Shown in pieces: positions 42,701 to 50,803 of a stretch of 64,000 nucleotides of DNA (position 1 is the stretch's first letter; each line of letters opens with the position of its first letter). This stretch comes from DAOUJI01 sp965197415. Lineage in GTDB: Bacteria > Chloroflexota > Dehalococcoidia > Lucifugimonadales > JAGWBF01. The notes beneath the pieces were generated by a model. The model was not told where the DNA came from and did not search any database. It saw only the letters and a list, made by a program, of their open reading frames with translations. The stretch spans positions 2,480,001 through 2,544,000 of the forward strand of contig OZ240207.1 in the NCBI GenBank assembly GCA_965197415.1. Direction: 5' to 3'. A program made the position numbers and the translations under genes.

Positions 42701-43782
42701 CTAAGGACTTCGCCAAGGTGAACCCAAACACCGGGACGGCCCCCGTCTTCCGGACAAAACGCGACGCCGAAATCACCCGGCGAATCTACGAAAGCCATCG
42801 CGTTCTAGTGGACCGCTCCCGAAGCAGGCCGCGCCGCGCGTGGCCAGTCTACTACCGGACCATGTTCCACATGACCAACGACTCCCACCTGTTCCGTACG
42901 GCGGCTCAGCTTGAAGCCGAGGGGTTTTACCCCGTCCTGGACAATCGTTGGCGCAAGGGTGAGGAATTGTATCTGCCCTTGTATCAGGGTCGCATGATCT
43001 CGCTCTTCGACCATCGGGCCAATTCCATCCGAGTGAATCCGGAGAGCACACATAATCCTTACCTGAGCGAGGAAGTCACCGAGGCCCAACATGCAGACCC
43101 CGAGTTCGTCCCTCAATCCCAGTACTGGGTTCCTTCAGAATCGGTCAGTGGGAAATTCGGTGGAGACTTGAATTACGCCTTGGCATTTCGAGACATCGCC
43201 CGTTCCACAGACGCTAGGACCATGATCGCCACACTTATTCCACCTGTGGGTGCGGGGAACAAAGTACCTTTGCTTCTTCCGTTAGATTCATCCTTTGATA
43301 GTGGCAGTGTGGCTTGCCTAACCGCGAATCTCAACAGTGTGGTTTTCGATTACGTAGTCCGACAAAAAATTCAAGGTACACAGCTGAACTGGTACATCGT
43401 GGAGCAGTTGCCCGTCATCACACCCGACGGCTATGACCGGGAGTTCGGGAACACGACCGCGCGGGTGCTTGTCCGCGACCACGTGCTGCGCCTCACCTAC
43501 ACCGCGAACGACATGATTCCCTTTGCACGCGACCTAGGCTACGACGGCCCGCCGTTCATCTGGGACGAGGAAGAGAGGCGTCACCTGCGGGCCCGGCTGG
43601 ATGCCCTCTATTTCCACCTCTACGGACTCTCTAGAGAAGACGCTGAATATGTGCTGAGCACGTTCCCGATAGTCCGGCGGGAGGACGTAAAGCAGTTCGG
43701 CAAGTACCGCACTCGTGATCTGATTCTGGCCTACATGAACGCACTCCAAGCTGGGGACACCGAGACCAAAGTGGCGGCGTAG
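39754..43782 (+). CDS. Single-chain restriction-modification enzyme (type IIG / Eco57I-like)
   Basis: 1342 aa from a TTG at 39754. The N-terminal 150 residues contain a nuclease-like site, YVDALLIEESK with Asp109, Glu115 and Lys117, of the PD-(D/E)xK kind. A helical connector leads to an N6-adenine methyltransferase: motif I VLDPAMGSGHF (about 495-505) and motif IV NPPW (about 799). The last 400 residues should be the target-recognition region. The fusion of nuclease, methylase and specificity in one chain is the type IIG layout; related large methylases also occur in BREX and DISARM systems, but no helicase, PLD or phosphatase partners are adjacent. It would modify and cut unmodified DNA. 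Confidence 0.88.
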   Translation: MPGQLFTHYFLTDGIKETSEWRIPDPEINAFRDRVRWVYEGFKTHHQPNEAFTEQDLIRPVLEALGWIDYLPQQGAKGNEDIPDHLLFSDSQSKEQAAARTNSQDRYVDALLIEESKRFGLPLDSRDPNDNAKSGSPHAQVLRYLATADSVSDGRIRWGILTNGGVWRLYDHRARPRATAYFESNLAEILDTGDEDGLRTFYLLFRRNSFISQQGDTASFLETALAEGRRYEERVAQDLSEAVFKKVFPNLVQALANASDRELPKVREAALTFLYRLLFLLYAEDRGLLPVNDSRYDDYGLRKRVRDDVARRIAQGDAFSGVASSYYDHLTTLFGLIDKGDASIGLPPYNGGLFATDAAPLLKEVRLPDLIVAPIVDFLSHIETPQGRRFVNYRDMSVQQIGSIYERLLEREPVEDGAGNIEIRPNPYARKDSGSFFTPQELVDLIIDRTLKPLVEERIRAFEDKSRELKSDRRSRAERMAELRKLDRAEAILDLKVLDPAMGSGHFLVSAVDFLSDYIADAIEYAPAVPEWLDGGYESPLVERIAAIRTEILHRAGESHWVIDEAQLTDQAIIRRMVLKRCIYGVDKNPLTVELAKVSLWLHSFTVGAPLSFLDHHLRCGDSLVGMRVQDAGPELNRLGGLFASSVIAGAEKATEGMQLIEEMSDADISEVQESATLFVDVEKATEDLRGVLDVLSGMRWITAGLGAKERRAVESPLVAILSHEPEQSFNLLATGIDPADSGSTGDGRMVLLEASEFWDNAKSIADDERFLHWEAAFPGVWQGWQDEHPAGGFDAVIGNPPWDRIKLQEVEWFAARLPEVALAPTAAARKTAIQRLRDERNSLADEFDAAKQRADNQGQLVRESGHYPLLGGGDINLYSLFVERAMGLIKPDGLVGLLTPSGIYADKTAADFFKSVSTAGRVAGLFDFENKKIFFKDVHASFKFCALIFGGEKRRFDNTECSFFLHGTETIKDPERCFPLAPKDFAKVNPNTGTAPVFRTKRDAEITRRIYESHRVLVDRSRSRPRRAWPVYYRTMFHMTNDSHLFRTAAQLEAEGFYPVLDNRWRKGEELYLPLYQGRMISLFDHRANSIRVNPESTHNPYLSEEVTEAQHADPEFVPQSQYWVPSESVSGKFGGDLNYALAFRDIARSTDARTMIATLIPPVGAGNKVPLLLPLDSSFDSGSVACLTANLNSVVFDYVVRQKIQGTQLNWYIVEQLPVITPDGYDREFGNTTARVLVRDHVLRLTYTANDMIPFARDLGYDGPPFIWDEEERRHLRARLDALYFHLYGLSREDAEYVLSTFPIVRREDVKQFGKYRTRDLILAYMNALQAGDTETKVAA

Positions 43783-43814
43783 GAGCAAGCCTGCCGCCAC
43801 TTGTTGTCAGGGTG

Positions 43815-43823
43815 TGGTATAGT
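43815..43823 (+). promoter_or_regulatory. Extended -10 element before the 54-aa protein
   Basis: TGGTATAGT fits an extended -10 (TG-N-TATAAT) about 40 nt before the GTG start. No -35 hexamer was seen at the right distance. Confidence 0.35.
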
Positions 43824-43863
43824 ATTGGCCGTTACGGGACAACGATTGTCAGGAGAGTGAGAC

Positions 43864-44028
43864 GTGGCCCAGACTATTGAACTCAAGGCAGCGGAAACCA
43901 AGTCGGTGGCCCTCAGTCCGGCCCCCATCCTGCCCAAAATGGCCTTCCCGGTCTCCAATCAGACAGGGATCGACCTGAAGGTGGTTGTCGACGGAAAGAA
44001 CATCCGAATCGAAAAGGCCGAGGGCTAA
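43864..44028 (+). CDS. Hypothetical small protein, 54 aa
   Basis: 54 codons from GTG 43864 to TAA 44026-44028, with AGGAG 8-12 nt upstream. The protein is soluble; it has an N-terminal VAQTIELKAAETKSVALSP, a middle Pro/Leu segment and a C-terminal strand-like LKVVVDGKNIRIEK. It is not seen in any other frame. Its stop overlaps the glycosyltransferase stop by 4 bp in convergent orientation, a common spacing for real genes. The family was not recognised. A strong ribosome-binding site and dense codon use support translation. Confidence 0.55.
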   Translation: MAQTIELKAAETKSVALSPAPILPKMAFPVSNQTGIDLKVVVDGKNIRIEKAEG

Positions 44029-44774
44029 GTCCCCGGCTGTTCACCGCCGCTCTCAGAGAGCGGCTTCGGAATTCCCCCAAACCTCAGGCGCAACAGACCC
44101 TTGATGTCCTCCCAAGCCGTCGAGACTATCTTGACGCGGCTGTCGGGGTCGTCTTCCCAGTGGACGGGAATCTCCTTGATTCGGAAGCCTTTCGCTGCGG
44201 CTATTATCAGCAGTTCCGAGTCGAAGAACCACCCGTTGTCCTTCACCAGAGGGACCAAGGCCCTTACCGTGCTCCTGCTCACCGCCTTGAACCCGCACTG
44301 GGCGTCCCGGAAGGGAGTCCAGAACATTGCGCGTATGAGCGTGCTGTAGGAGCGGGAAATAAACTCCCGCTTGAACGAGCGCGTCACCCTGGAGCCCTTC
44401 ATCAGCCTGCTGCCTATGGCTATGTGGGCGCCCTCCTCGACGGCGTGGACAAGCTGAGGCACGTGCACCAGGTCCGTTGACAGGTCCACGTCCATGTAGG
44501 CCACGATGTCAGCGGAACTCTCCATCCAGACCTGTTTTAGCGCGCGTCCACGCCCCTTCTGCGGCATGTGGACGATGTTCACTCCGGTGTAGCGGCTGGA
44601 CAGCATCTCTCCCACGGCCAGGGTTCCGTCGGTGGAGCCGTTGTCGGCTATGACGATGCGCCAGGGATACTCCGACAGCTTCTCAGTGAGGAACTTGCTG
44701 AGAATGTCGACGCTCCGAGGGAGGTCCTTCTCCTCGTTGTACACCGGGATGATTATGTCTACGGTGGGGCCCAT
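44025..44774 (-). CDS. Family 2 glycosyltransferase, dolichyl/polyprenyl-phosphate glucosyltransferase-like
   Basis: 249 aa. GT-A fold opening VDIIIPVYNEEKDLPRSV, nucleotide-binding IADNGSTDGT, and the metal-binding DxD seen as YMDVDLSTD. KDNGWFFDSELLIIAAAKGFRIKEIPVHW is the typical acceptor-side segment of polyprenyl-phosphate sugar transferases (ALG5/DPM1-like). There are no C-terminal membrane helices, so it is peripheral on the inner face of the membrane. It transfers glucose or mannose from a nucleotide sugar to a lipid phosphate. It follows purH by 35 bp and may be on the purine transcript, without a functional link. Confidence 0.9.
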   Translation of the reverse strand: MGPTVDIIIPVYNEEKDLPRSVDILSKFLTEKLSEYPWRIVIADNGSTDGTLAVGEMLSSRYTGVNIVHMPQKGRGRALKQVWMESSADIVAYMDVDLSTDLVHVPQLVHAVEEGAHIAIGSRLMKGSRVTRSFKREFISRSYSTLIRAMFWTPFRDAQCGFKAVSRSTVRALVPLVKDNGWFFDSELLIIAAAKGFRIKEIPVHWEDDPDSRVKIVSTAWEDIKGLLRLRFGGIPKPLSESGGEQPGT

Positions 44775-44809
44775 GATTGGCTCTCTCTCACCTTGGAGTT
44801 AGTGGGGAG

Positions 44810-46357
44810 TTAATGGCGGAAATGCCTGACGCCCGTGAACATCATGGCGATTCCGGCTTTGTCCGCCTCGGCGATGACCTCGTCGTCCCGTATTGAGCCG
44901 CCGGGCTGCACAATGGCCGCCACGCCGCCCTTGGCCGCCAGCTCGATGTTGTCCGGGAAGGGGAAGAAGGCGTCGGAAGCCAGGACGCAGTCTCCGGCCC
45001 GTTCCCCCGCCGCCCTCAACGCCAGGTGGACGCTTGTGACCCGGTTGGGCTGGCCCGCTCCCATGCCCAGAAGCTGGTTGTCTCTGGCGAGCACAATGGC
45101 GTTGGACTTGACGTGCTTGGCGATCTTCCACGCGAACGAAAGATCGCTCATCTCCCGTTGGGTAGGGGCTCGTTTTGTGACGGTATTCCACTGGGCAGGT
45201 TCGTCGTCTGAGACGTCCTGGCTCTGTACCAGCAGGCCCCCCGACAGGGGCCGCAGGTCGTAGGGCAGCCCGCCGGCCTCCGGGGAGGCTTCCAGCACCC
45301 GGAGGTTGCGGCGTTTCTTCAGTATGTCCAGCGCATCGGGTTCGTAGCCCGGGGCGACTATCACCTCGTAGAAGATGCCGCTGGCGGCCTGGGCGGTCTC
45401 GACGGTCACCGTGCGGTTGAAACCCAGAATGCCTCCGAAGGCGGACACGGGGTCTCCGGCGTAGGCCCGGTTGTACGCTTCTGCCTGGTCTGGATGGGAC
45501 GCCAGCCCGCAGGGATTGGTGTGCTTGATGACCACCGCCGCTGTCTCGTCGAAGTCGATGACGGAGCGCCATGCGGCCTCGGCGTCCATCAGGTTGTTGA
45601 AGGAAAGCTCCCGCCCGTGAAGTTGTTGTGCGTTGGCGATTCCGCCCGCTGAACCCGCCGCTGGCACGTAGAGGGCCCCCTGCTGGTGCGGGTTCTCGCC
45701 GTACCGGAGACCCGTCAACCTGCTGAAGCTCAGCTCCAGCTTTTGGGGCAGCCCGCCGTCGGTTTCCGTGGTGCCGGGGGCTGGGGAGGACGACAGGTAT
45801 CCGGCGATGGCCGAATCGTATACCGAAACGTGTTGGAAGGCTTTGTAGGCGAGACTGCGCCGGTCGTCATCGCTCAGGTCTCCGGCCACGAATTTGCCTA
45901 TGGCCCAGTCGTAGTCCTCAGGGTCCACCAGGACCACGACGCTGGGGAAGTTCTTTGCCGCCGCACGGAGCATCGTAGGACCACCGATGTCGATGTTCTC
46001 CAAGGCGTCGTCCAGGGTGGCGTTCGGCTTGCTTACGGCCTCTCTGAAGGGATAAAGGTTGCCAATCAGCAAATCTATGGGCGATATGTCTCGTCGGGCC
46101 AGCTCGTCCATGTGTTCCGGCATGTCCCTGCGTGCCAGAAGCCCGCTGTGGATATGGGGATGGAGGGTCTTGACCCTGCCGTCGAGGATTTCCGGAAAGC
46201 CGGTAAAATCGGAGACCTGCTGCACGGGGACTCCGGCGTCGCTGATGGCTTTGTGGGTGCCGCCGGTGCTGACCAACCCCACGCCAGCGTCGTGAAGCCT
46301 CCGGGCAGCCTCTATGACCCCCGTCTTATCGTATACGCTGATTAAGGCTTTCAACAT
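44810..46357 (-). CDS. purH: Bifunctional AICAR formyltransferase / IMP cyclohydrolase
   Basis: 515 aa. The N-terminal IMP cyclohydrolase (LISVYDKTGVIEAARRLHDAG, STGGTHKAI) is followed by AICAR formyltransferase with the catalytic KHTNPCGLAS motif (about 276-285). It performs the last two steps of purine synthesis, using 10-formyl-THF. The length is normal. It starts 6 bp after purM, so purF-purM-purH form one operon read on the minus strand. Confidence 0.97.
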   Translation of the reverse strand: MLKALISVYDKTGVIEAARRLHDAGVGLVSTGGTHKAISDAGVPVQQVSDFTGFPEILDGRVKTLHPHIHSGLLARRDMPEHMDELARRDISPIDLLIGNLYPFREAVSKPNATLDDALENIDIGGPTMLRAAAKNFPSVVVLVDPEDYDWAIGKFVAGDLSDDDRRSLAYKAFQHVSVYDSAIAGYLSSSPAPGTTETDGGLPQKLELSFSRLTGLRYGENPHQQGALYVPAAGSAGGIANAQQLHGRELSFNNLMDAEAAWRSVIDFDETAAVVIKHTNPCGLASHPDQAEAYNRAYAGDPVSAFGGILGFNRTVTVETAQAASGIFYEVIVAPGYEPDALDILKKRRNLRVLEASPEAGGLPYDLRPLSGGLLVQSQDVSDDEPAQWNTVTKRAPTQREMSDLSFAWKIAKHVKSNAIVLARDNQLLGMGAGQPNRVTSVHLALRAAGERAGDCVLASDAFFPFPDNIELAAKGGVAAIVQPGGSIRDDEVIAEADKAGIAMMFTGVRHFRH

Positions 46358-46363
46358 TCGCCT

Positions 46364-47383
46364 CTACGAAATCACCACTCTAAGTTCGTCCGTCTGGGAC
46401 TGCACCTCGCCCACCGCTCGGCTGTCGGGGATCTCCTTCCGGATTTCTCCCACCTGGTCGGGAGCACAAGCCAGGACCATGCCCAGTCCCATGTTGAAGA
46501 CCCGGAGCATCTCTTCGGGGTCGATGCCCCCCTCCCGCTGGATGATGGAGAATATGGGCTGGGTTTCCCAGGCGCCGCTGTCGAGCCGGGCCATTAGCCC
46601 TGGAGGCAGCATCCTGGGGACGTTGGAGTCCAGCCCGCCTCCGGTGATGTGGGCCGCTCCCTTGATTTTGTCCACGACGCTGGCCATCAGAGGGTAATAG
46701 GGCCTGTGGGGAATGAGAAGCTCCTCGCCCAGGGTGTGCTCCAGTTCGTCGTACTTTCGGTAGAGAGCCGTCGGGTCCTCTTCCGTCCTGAACACTTTGT
46801 GGACCAGCGAGAAGCCGTTGGTGTGTACTCCGGTGGAGGGTATGCCCACCAGAGCGTCTCCCGCCTGAATCCCGGAGCCGTCGACGATCTTGTCCCGCTC
46901 CACGACTCCCACGGCGAACCCTGCCAGGTCGAAGTTGTCGCCTATGTAGACCCCGGGGGTTTGGGCTGTCTCTCCCCCGGATAACGCGCATCCGGCTTCT
47001 TTGCACGCCCAGGTAATGCCTCTGAGCAGAGACTCGGTCCGCTGGGAGTCAACCGTCCCCATAGAAATGTAGTCGAGGAACAACAGGGGTTTGGCGCCGG
47101 AGGTTACGATGTCGCCAAGGTTCATGTTCACCAGGTCCATGCCCAGGGACTCAAAATGCCCCAGCATGGAGCCGATTCTCAGCTTGGTGCCCACGCCGTC
47201 GGTGGACGTGACCAGCACCGGGTCGGAGAATCCCGTAAGGTGGAACAGGCCTGAGAAGCCGCCGATGCCGTTGAGGACCTGGGGGCCGTGGGTGATGCGG
47301 GCAAAGGCGCTGATTCTGTCTTTGATTCCATCGAGGGCTTGCCGGTCTACGCCGGCGGAAAGATAGGTCTGGCCTCCCGACAC
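46364..47383 (-). CDS. purM: Phosphoribosylformylglycinamidine cyclo-ligase (AIR synthetase)
   Basis: 339 aa from a GTG at 47383 with GGGGGGAG upstream. Family motifs are DGVGTKLRIG (60s), MNLGDIVTSGAKPLLFLDYI, LSGGETAQTPGVY and GDALVGIPSTGVHTNGFSLVHKV. The enzyme closes the imidazole ring of AIR with ATP in purine synthesis. It lies between purF (94 bp upstream) and purH (6 bp downstream). Confidence 0.97.
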   Translation of the reverse strand: MSGGQTYLSAGVDRQALDGIKDRISAFARITHGPQVLNGIGGFSGLFHLTGFSDPVLVTSTDGVGTKLRIGSMLGHFESLGMDLVNMNLGDIVTSGAKPLLFLDYISMGTVDSQRTESLLRGITWACKEAGCALSGGETAQTPGVYIGDNFDLAGFAVGVVERDKIVDGSGIQAGDALVGIPSTGVHTNGFSLVHKVFRTEEDPTALYRKYDELEHTLGEELLIPHRPYYPLMASVVDKIKGAAHITGGGLDSNVPRMLPPGLMARLDSGAWETQPIFSIIQREGGIDPEEMLRVFNMGLGMVLACAPDQVGEIRKEIPDSRAVGEVQSQTDELRVVIS

Positions 47384-47477
47384 GTCGCTCCCCCCTTCTG
47401 CAAAGCTGAGTATACAGGAACGCTAATGAGCGTCAACACCCTGATTGTAGCGGCAAGGAGCAGGAGGGGTCTGGAGG

Positions 47478-48890
47478 TCAGCCGAGGTGTTCCAGGGCCA
47501 GCTTGTCCATCTCCAGCTGTATGGGGATGGGGTAGTTGCCCGTGAAGCAGGCGTCGCAGAAGCCGCCCTTGGAGCCTCCTACGGTCTTCAGCAGCCCCTG
47601 GACACTCAAGTAACCTAGAGAGTCGGCGTCGACGAATTCGCGTATCTCTTCCATATCTTTGTTGGCGGCTATCAGTTCGCCCTTGGTGGCCATGTCAACG
47701 CCGAGATGGCAGGGGTGGCGTATGGGCGGAGCGCACACGCGCATGTGCACTTCCCGTGCGCCGGCCTTTCGCAGCAAGCTCACGACATGAGGAGTAGTGG
47801 TGCCCCGAACTATACTGTCATCCACAACGACAACCCGTTTACCTTTTATGACGCCGGACAGAGGATTGAACTTAACCCGCACTCCCAAGTCTCGCAGGCG
47901 CTGGTCGGGTTCTATGAAGGTCCTACCCACGTACCGGTTCTTGATGAGGCCGTCGCTGTAAGGGATGCCAGACTCTTGTGAGAACCCAACGGCGGCCGCC
48001 GTGGCCGAATCTGGAACACCGACGACCAAGTCTGCGTCCACCGGATGCTCACGGGCCAACTGGGCTCCCATGGCGCCTCTGGCGCTGTATACCAGTTGGC
48101 TGTCCAGTATGCTGTCGGGACGGGCGAAGTAAATTAGTTCGAAGACGCACAGGGCCCTACGTCCGGTGGCTCCGGGCCATTTGTAGAACCGTACGCCGTT
48201 TTCATCAACGATGGCTGCCTCACCCGGCTCCAACTCTCTCTCCAAGACGGCGCCCAGATGGTCCAGGGCGCAAGACTCAGACGCCAGGACCCAGCCTCCG
48301 TCTAAGCTGCCGATGCACATGGGACGGACTCCCAGGGGGTCGCGGAAGCCCATCAACGTGCCTTTGGTGAGAGCCACTGCGGAAAAGGCCCCTTGGAGGC
48401 TGCGCATACAGTGGCCGATGCGTTCCTCCCAGGACGTGCCGGGCGCATTGGCCAGCAGGTTGGCGATCACCTCCGAGTCGGTGGAGGACCGGAAAGTGCA
48501 GCCCCATTCCTCCCTCAACTCTATCTGCAGCTCCAGGGCGTTGACTATGTTGCCGTTGTGGCCAAAGGCCACTTCGCCGTGAATCCCCTCAACCACGAAG
48601 GGTTGTGCATTGGAGGGTTTGCTTGAACCGGTCGTTGAGTAACGGGTGTGGCCGATTGCCATCCGACCGTGGAGGTTCTTCAGTTCCTCTTCACGGAATA
48701 TCTGGGTCACGAGACCCATGTCGGTGTAGACTTGAATGGCCCGGCCATCGAAAGAGGCAATGCCGGCGCTTTCCTGGCCTCGATGCTGGAGGGCGAACAG
48801 GCCGAAAAAAGCGAGACGGCTGGCGTCACCACTCGGCGCGTATACCCCGACCACCCCGCACTCTTCACGAGGGCGGTCAGACGGGGGCAT
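47478..48890 (-). CDS. purF: Amidophosphoribosyltransferase
   Basis: 470 aa from ATG 48890; a GTG at 48920 is possible but lies at the predicted transcription start. The mature N-terminal Cys follows a short propeptide (PPSDRPREE then CGVVGVY), giving the class II glutaminase nucleophile. LQHRGQESAGIASFDG and the PRPP-binding VVVVDDSIVRGTT are present. The cysteines in the C-terminal half (for example CDACFTGNYP) match the Fe-S-containing PurF type of Bacillus. It starts purine synthesis. The promoter is probably 48929-48957. Confidence 0.96.
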   Translation of the reverse strand: MPPSDRPREECGVVGVYAPSGDASRLAFFGLFALQHRGQESAGIASFDGRAIQVYTDMGLVTQIFREEELKNLHGRMAIGHTRYSTTGSSKPSNAQPFVVEGIHGEVAFGHNGNIVNALELQIELREEWGCTFRSSTDSEVIANLLANAPGTSWEERIGHCMRSLQGAFSAVALTKGTLMGFRDPLGVRPMCIGSLDGGWVLASESCALDHLGAVLERELEPGEAAIVDENGVRFYKWPGATGRRALCVFELIYFARPDSILDSQLVYSARGAMGAQLAREHPVDADLVVGVPDSATAAAVGFSQESGIPYSDGLIKNRYVGRTFIEPDQRLRDLGVRVKFNPLSGVIKGKRVVVVDDSIVRGTTTPHVVSLLRKAGAREVHMRVCAPPIRHPCHLGVDMATKGELIAANKDMEEIREFVDADSLGYLSVQGLLKTVGGSKGGFCDACFTGNYPIPIQLEMDKLALEHLG

Positions 48891-48928
48891 TGCTTGGTGG
48901 GACCCAGCCCTGCCACTCACAATGCGAT

Positions 48929-48957
48929 TTTACACCAACTCCGAAAGCCTATGTCAA
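48929..48957 (-). promoter_or_regulatory. Promoter of the purFMH operon
   Basis: On the minus strand a perfect TTGACA (48957-48952) is followed after 17 nt by TGTAAA, or after 19 nt by TAAAAT. It is placed to give a leader of about 30 nt before the ATG at 48890. No purine riboswitch was recognised in this short space. Confidence 0.5.
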
Positions 48958-49007
48958 GGCGGATGCCGGGCCGTTGGCCCACTGCCTGCATATTCTTCCG
49001 GGTGGGT

Positions 49008-49556
49008 TTACGTGGGAAGCTCAGCTTTCATCCCTGGCCGCAAGTCTACCTCGAAGGCGGCCAGAAACTGGCCAACCAGCAAGTAGTGGCCGATGAGGCC
49101 GGTCACGTCCACTGTAATCAGGACGCCCCAGCGGTCCACCACCGCGTTGTAGGTCTCGTCGGTTATCTTGTGGTCTCTGAGAAGCTCCTGCGTGTACCGC
49201 ACCAGAAGCTCTTCATCTCCGCTCAGACCTTGGGGAGCTGTGCCCGTCGCTATGGCTTGTATGGTGTCGTCGGAGACTCCCGCTCTCCTGGCCAGCTCTG
49301 CGTGGGCGCTGAACTCGTACTGGGACTTTATCTCCGCGGCGGTGGCGCAGATGACCACTTCCTTCAGAGAGTTGGGCATGTCCATCATGAACCGCACGTA
49401 GTGGCCGGTGGCGGCGGCCCTGGCGGCCAGTTCGGGGCTATGGAGCAGCACTCCAAAGGGACCTCGGACGCCGCCGCGGCTGGCTTCTATCTCGTCGTAG
49501 TACTGCTGGTGTTCCGGGCTGAGGTCTCCCCGGTCCAAGTTGGGCAACCGTGCCAT
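49008..49556 (-). CDS. Carboxymuconolactone decarboxylase family protein 2
   Basis: 182 aa and clearly paralogous to the CMD protein at 14969-15538: the same opening MAR-P-(L/M)...LSPE, the same core AAEIKSQYEFSAHAELARRAGVS, and the same C-terminal GLIGHYLLVGQFLAAFEVDL. Like that protein it has no C-x-x-C. It acts on lactones or related small molecules; function is unknown. It is transcribed on the minus strand between an inositol-phosphatase-family gene and purF, 62 bp after the former. Confidence 0.82.
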   Translation of the reverse strand: MARLPNLDRGDLSPEHQQYYDEIEASRGGVRGPFGVLLHSPELAARAAATGHYVRFMMDMPNSLKEVVICATAAEIKSQYEFSAHAELARRAGVSDDTIQAIATGTAPQGLSGDEELLVRYTQELLRDHKITDETYNAVVDRWGVLITVDVTGLIGHYLLVGQFLAAFEVDLRPGMKAELPT

Positions 49557-49618
49557 ATTTAACCTCCGCGTCCTTGGATTCTATCCGGCTTGGGATTTGG
49601 GTGACGGGTCGGGCCTGG

Positions 49619-50428
49619 TCATTGTCTCCACGCCAACCCCTCCGTAGCCCGCAGGAATGCGTCCATTATCGGAGGACTTGCAGCGATGACGCTGGGGCCT
49701 TCGTAGGTGGTTGGGTTGCCGTAGCGGTCCCTGACGACTCCGCCCGCCTCCGACACCAGCAGCTGGCCAGCCGCCAGGTCCCACTGGGAGAGGCGGCGGT
49801 GAAAGTAGAGGTCCAGGCGTCCGCAGGCCGCGTAGGCCAGCCCCAACGTGCTGCATCCCATAAGGCGCACGCTCTGGACCTGTGACCATATTCCCGATAC
49901 GAGTTCCAGGGCCGTGAGCGCGTCCCGGTCTGTGGCGCCCATGTCGAATCCCACCAGGCAGCCGTCCAGCCCTGTCTTGGTGGAGACGGAGATGGGTTCC
50001 CCGTTTAGGTGCGCTCCGGCGCCTCTCTCCGCCGTGAAAATCTCCCCCCTTATGGGGTCGTACACCACCCCGGCTGCAATGCCCGAGCGGTCCGCCAACC
50101 CTATGGACACAGCGACGTGAGGGATGCCCATGACGTAGTTCCGGGTGCCGTCTATGGGGTCAATTATCCACCTGTACTCGGCGTCCGGGTTCACGGGTTC
50201 CGACTCCTCGCATACGAATCCGAAGGCGGGGTACTCTTTGGCCAAGAAGTCTGTTGCGGCTTTCTCAGCCGCCAGATCAACGTCGGTCACAGGGTCTGAA
50301 GGACTCTTGAAGCGGACCTCTTTCTGGGAGTAGAAGCGGTCTTTGACGATGTCTCCGGCTCTAAGCGCAGCGTCCAGCGCCACTGTAAGGGCCCCGGCGC
50401 CCGTCGACGAAACCGGAAGCTGGGTCAT
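49619..50428 (-). CDS. Inositol monophosphatase-family phosphatase
   Basis: 269 aa from ATG 50428, chosen because GGAGG lies 8 nt upstream. Metal-binding motifs are EESEP (equivalent to GEE), DPIDGTRNYVMGIPH (about 96-110) and WDLAAGQLLVSEAGG near the C-terminus; all Mg2+ ligands are present. The family hydrolyses inositol phosphates, fructose-1,6-bisphosphate, histidinol phosphate or PAP; the exact substrate is not determined by sequence. The 375-bp gap upstream (50429-50803) is AT-rich and holds the promoter of the next, divergent gene. Confidence 0.9.
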   Translation of the reverse strand: MTQLPVSSTGAGALTVALDAALRAGDIVKDRFYSQKEVRFKSPSDPVTDVDLAAEKAATDFLAKEYPAFGFVCEESEPVNPDAEYRWIIDPIDGTRNYVMGIPHVAVSIGLADRSGIAAGVVYDPIRGEIFTAERGAGAHLNGEPISVSTKTGLDGCLVGFDMGATDRDALTALELVSGIWSQVQSVRLMGCSTLGLAYAACGRLDLYFHRRLSQWDLAAGQLLVSEAGGVVRDRYGNPTTYEGPSVIAASPPIMDAFLRATEGLAWRQ

Positions 50429-50722
50429 TGATTGGACCTCCGCTGCTGGAAGGCTGGAAGAAGCCAAGGCAGTCTAGCATACAACCGCCGCCAGTGGGAA
50501 CGACTGGACAATCTGCTGCCCAACCCGACGCGGCACAGGGGAAGTTGTTGTTCTCCAGCGTCCGCGAACCGTATATGCGCAAGAAACTTCATTGACCTAT
50601 TGATACACCATTGTTCCTGGTCTGCTGACGCCCGGAGTCGAGTCGATTGGAAAAATGCGGGCGTAAGACATATATGGGTACATCAATGTAGTGAAATAAC
50701 ATTAGGGAAACAGCGTAAGATT

Positions 50723-50752
50723 TTGACAATTCTTTAGATAAAATACTATTAT
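50723..50752 (+). promoter_or_regulatory. Strong sigma70-type promoter for the ABC substrate-binding protein
   Basis: Perfect TTGACA (50723-50728) and TATTAT (50747-50752) with an 18-nt spacer in an AT-rich stretch, about 50 nt before the ATG at 50804; GGGGAGGG lies just before the start codon. Confidence 0.7.
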
Positions 50753-50803
50753 TAGCGACATTCCTAACCGTATGTTAAACAAGAATGGTTCGGGGAGGGC
50801 TAT

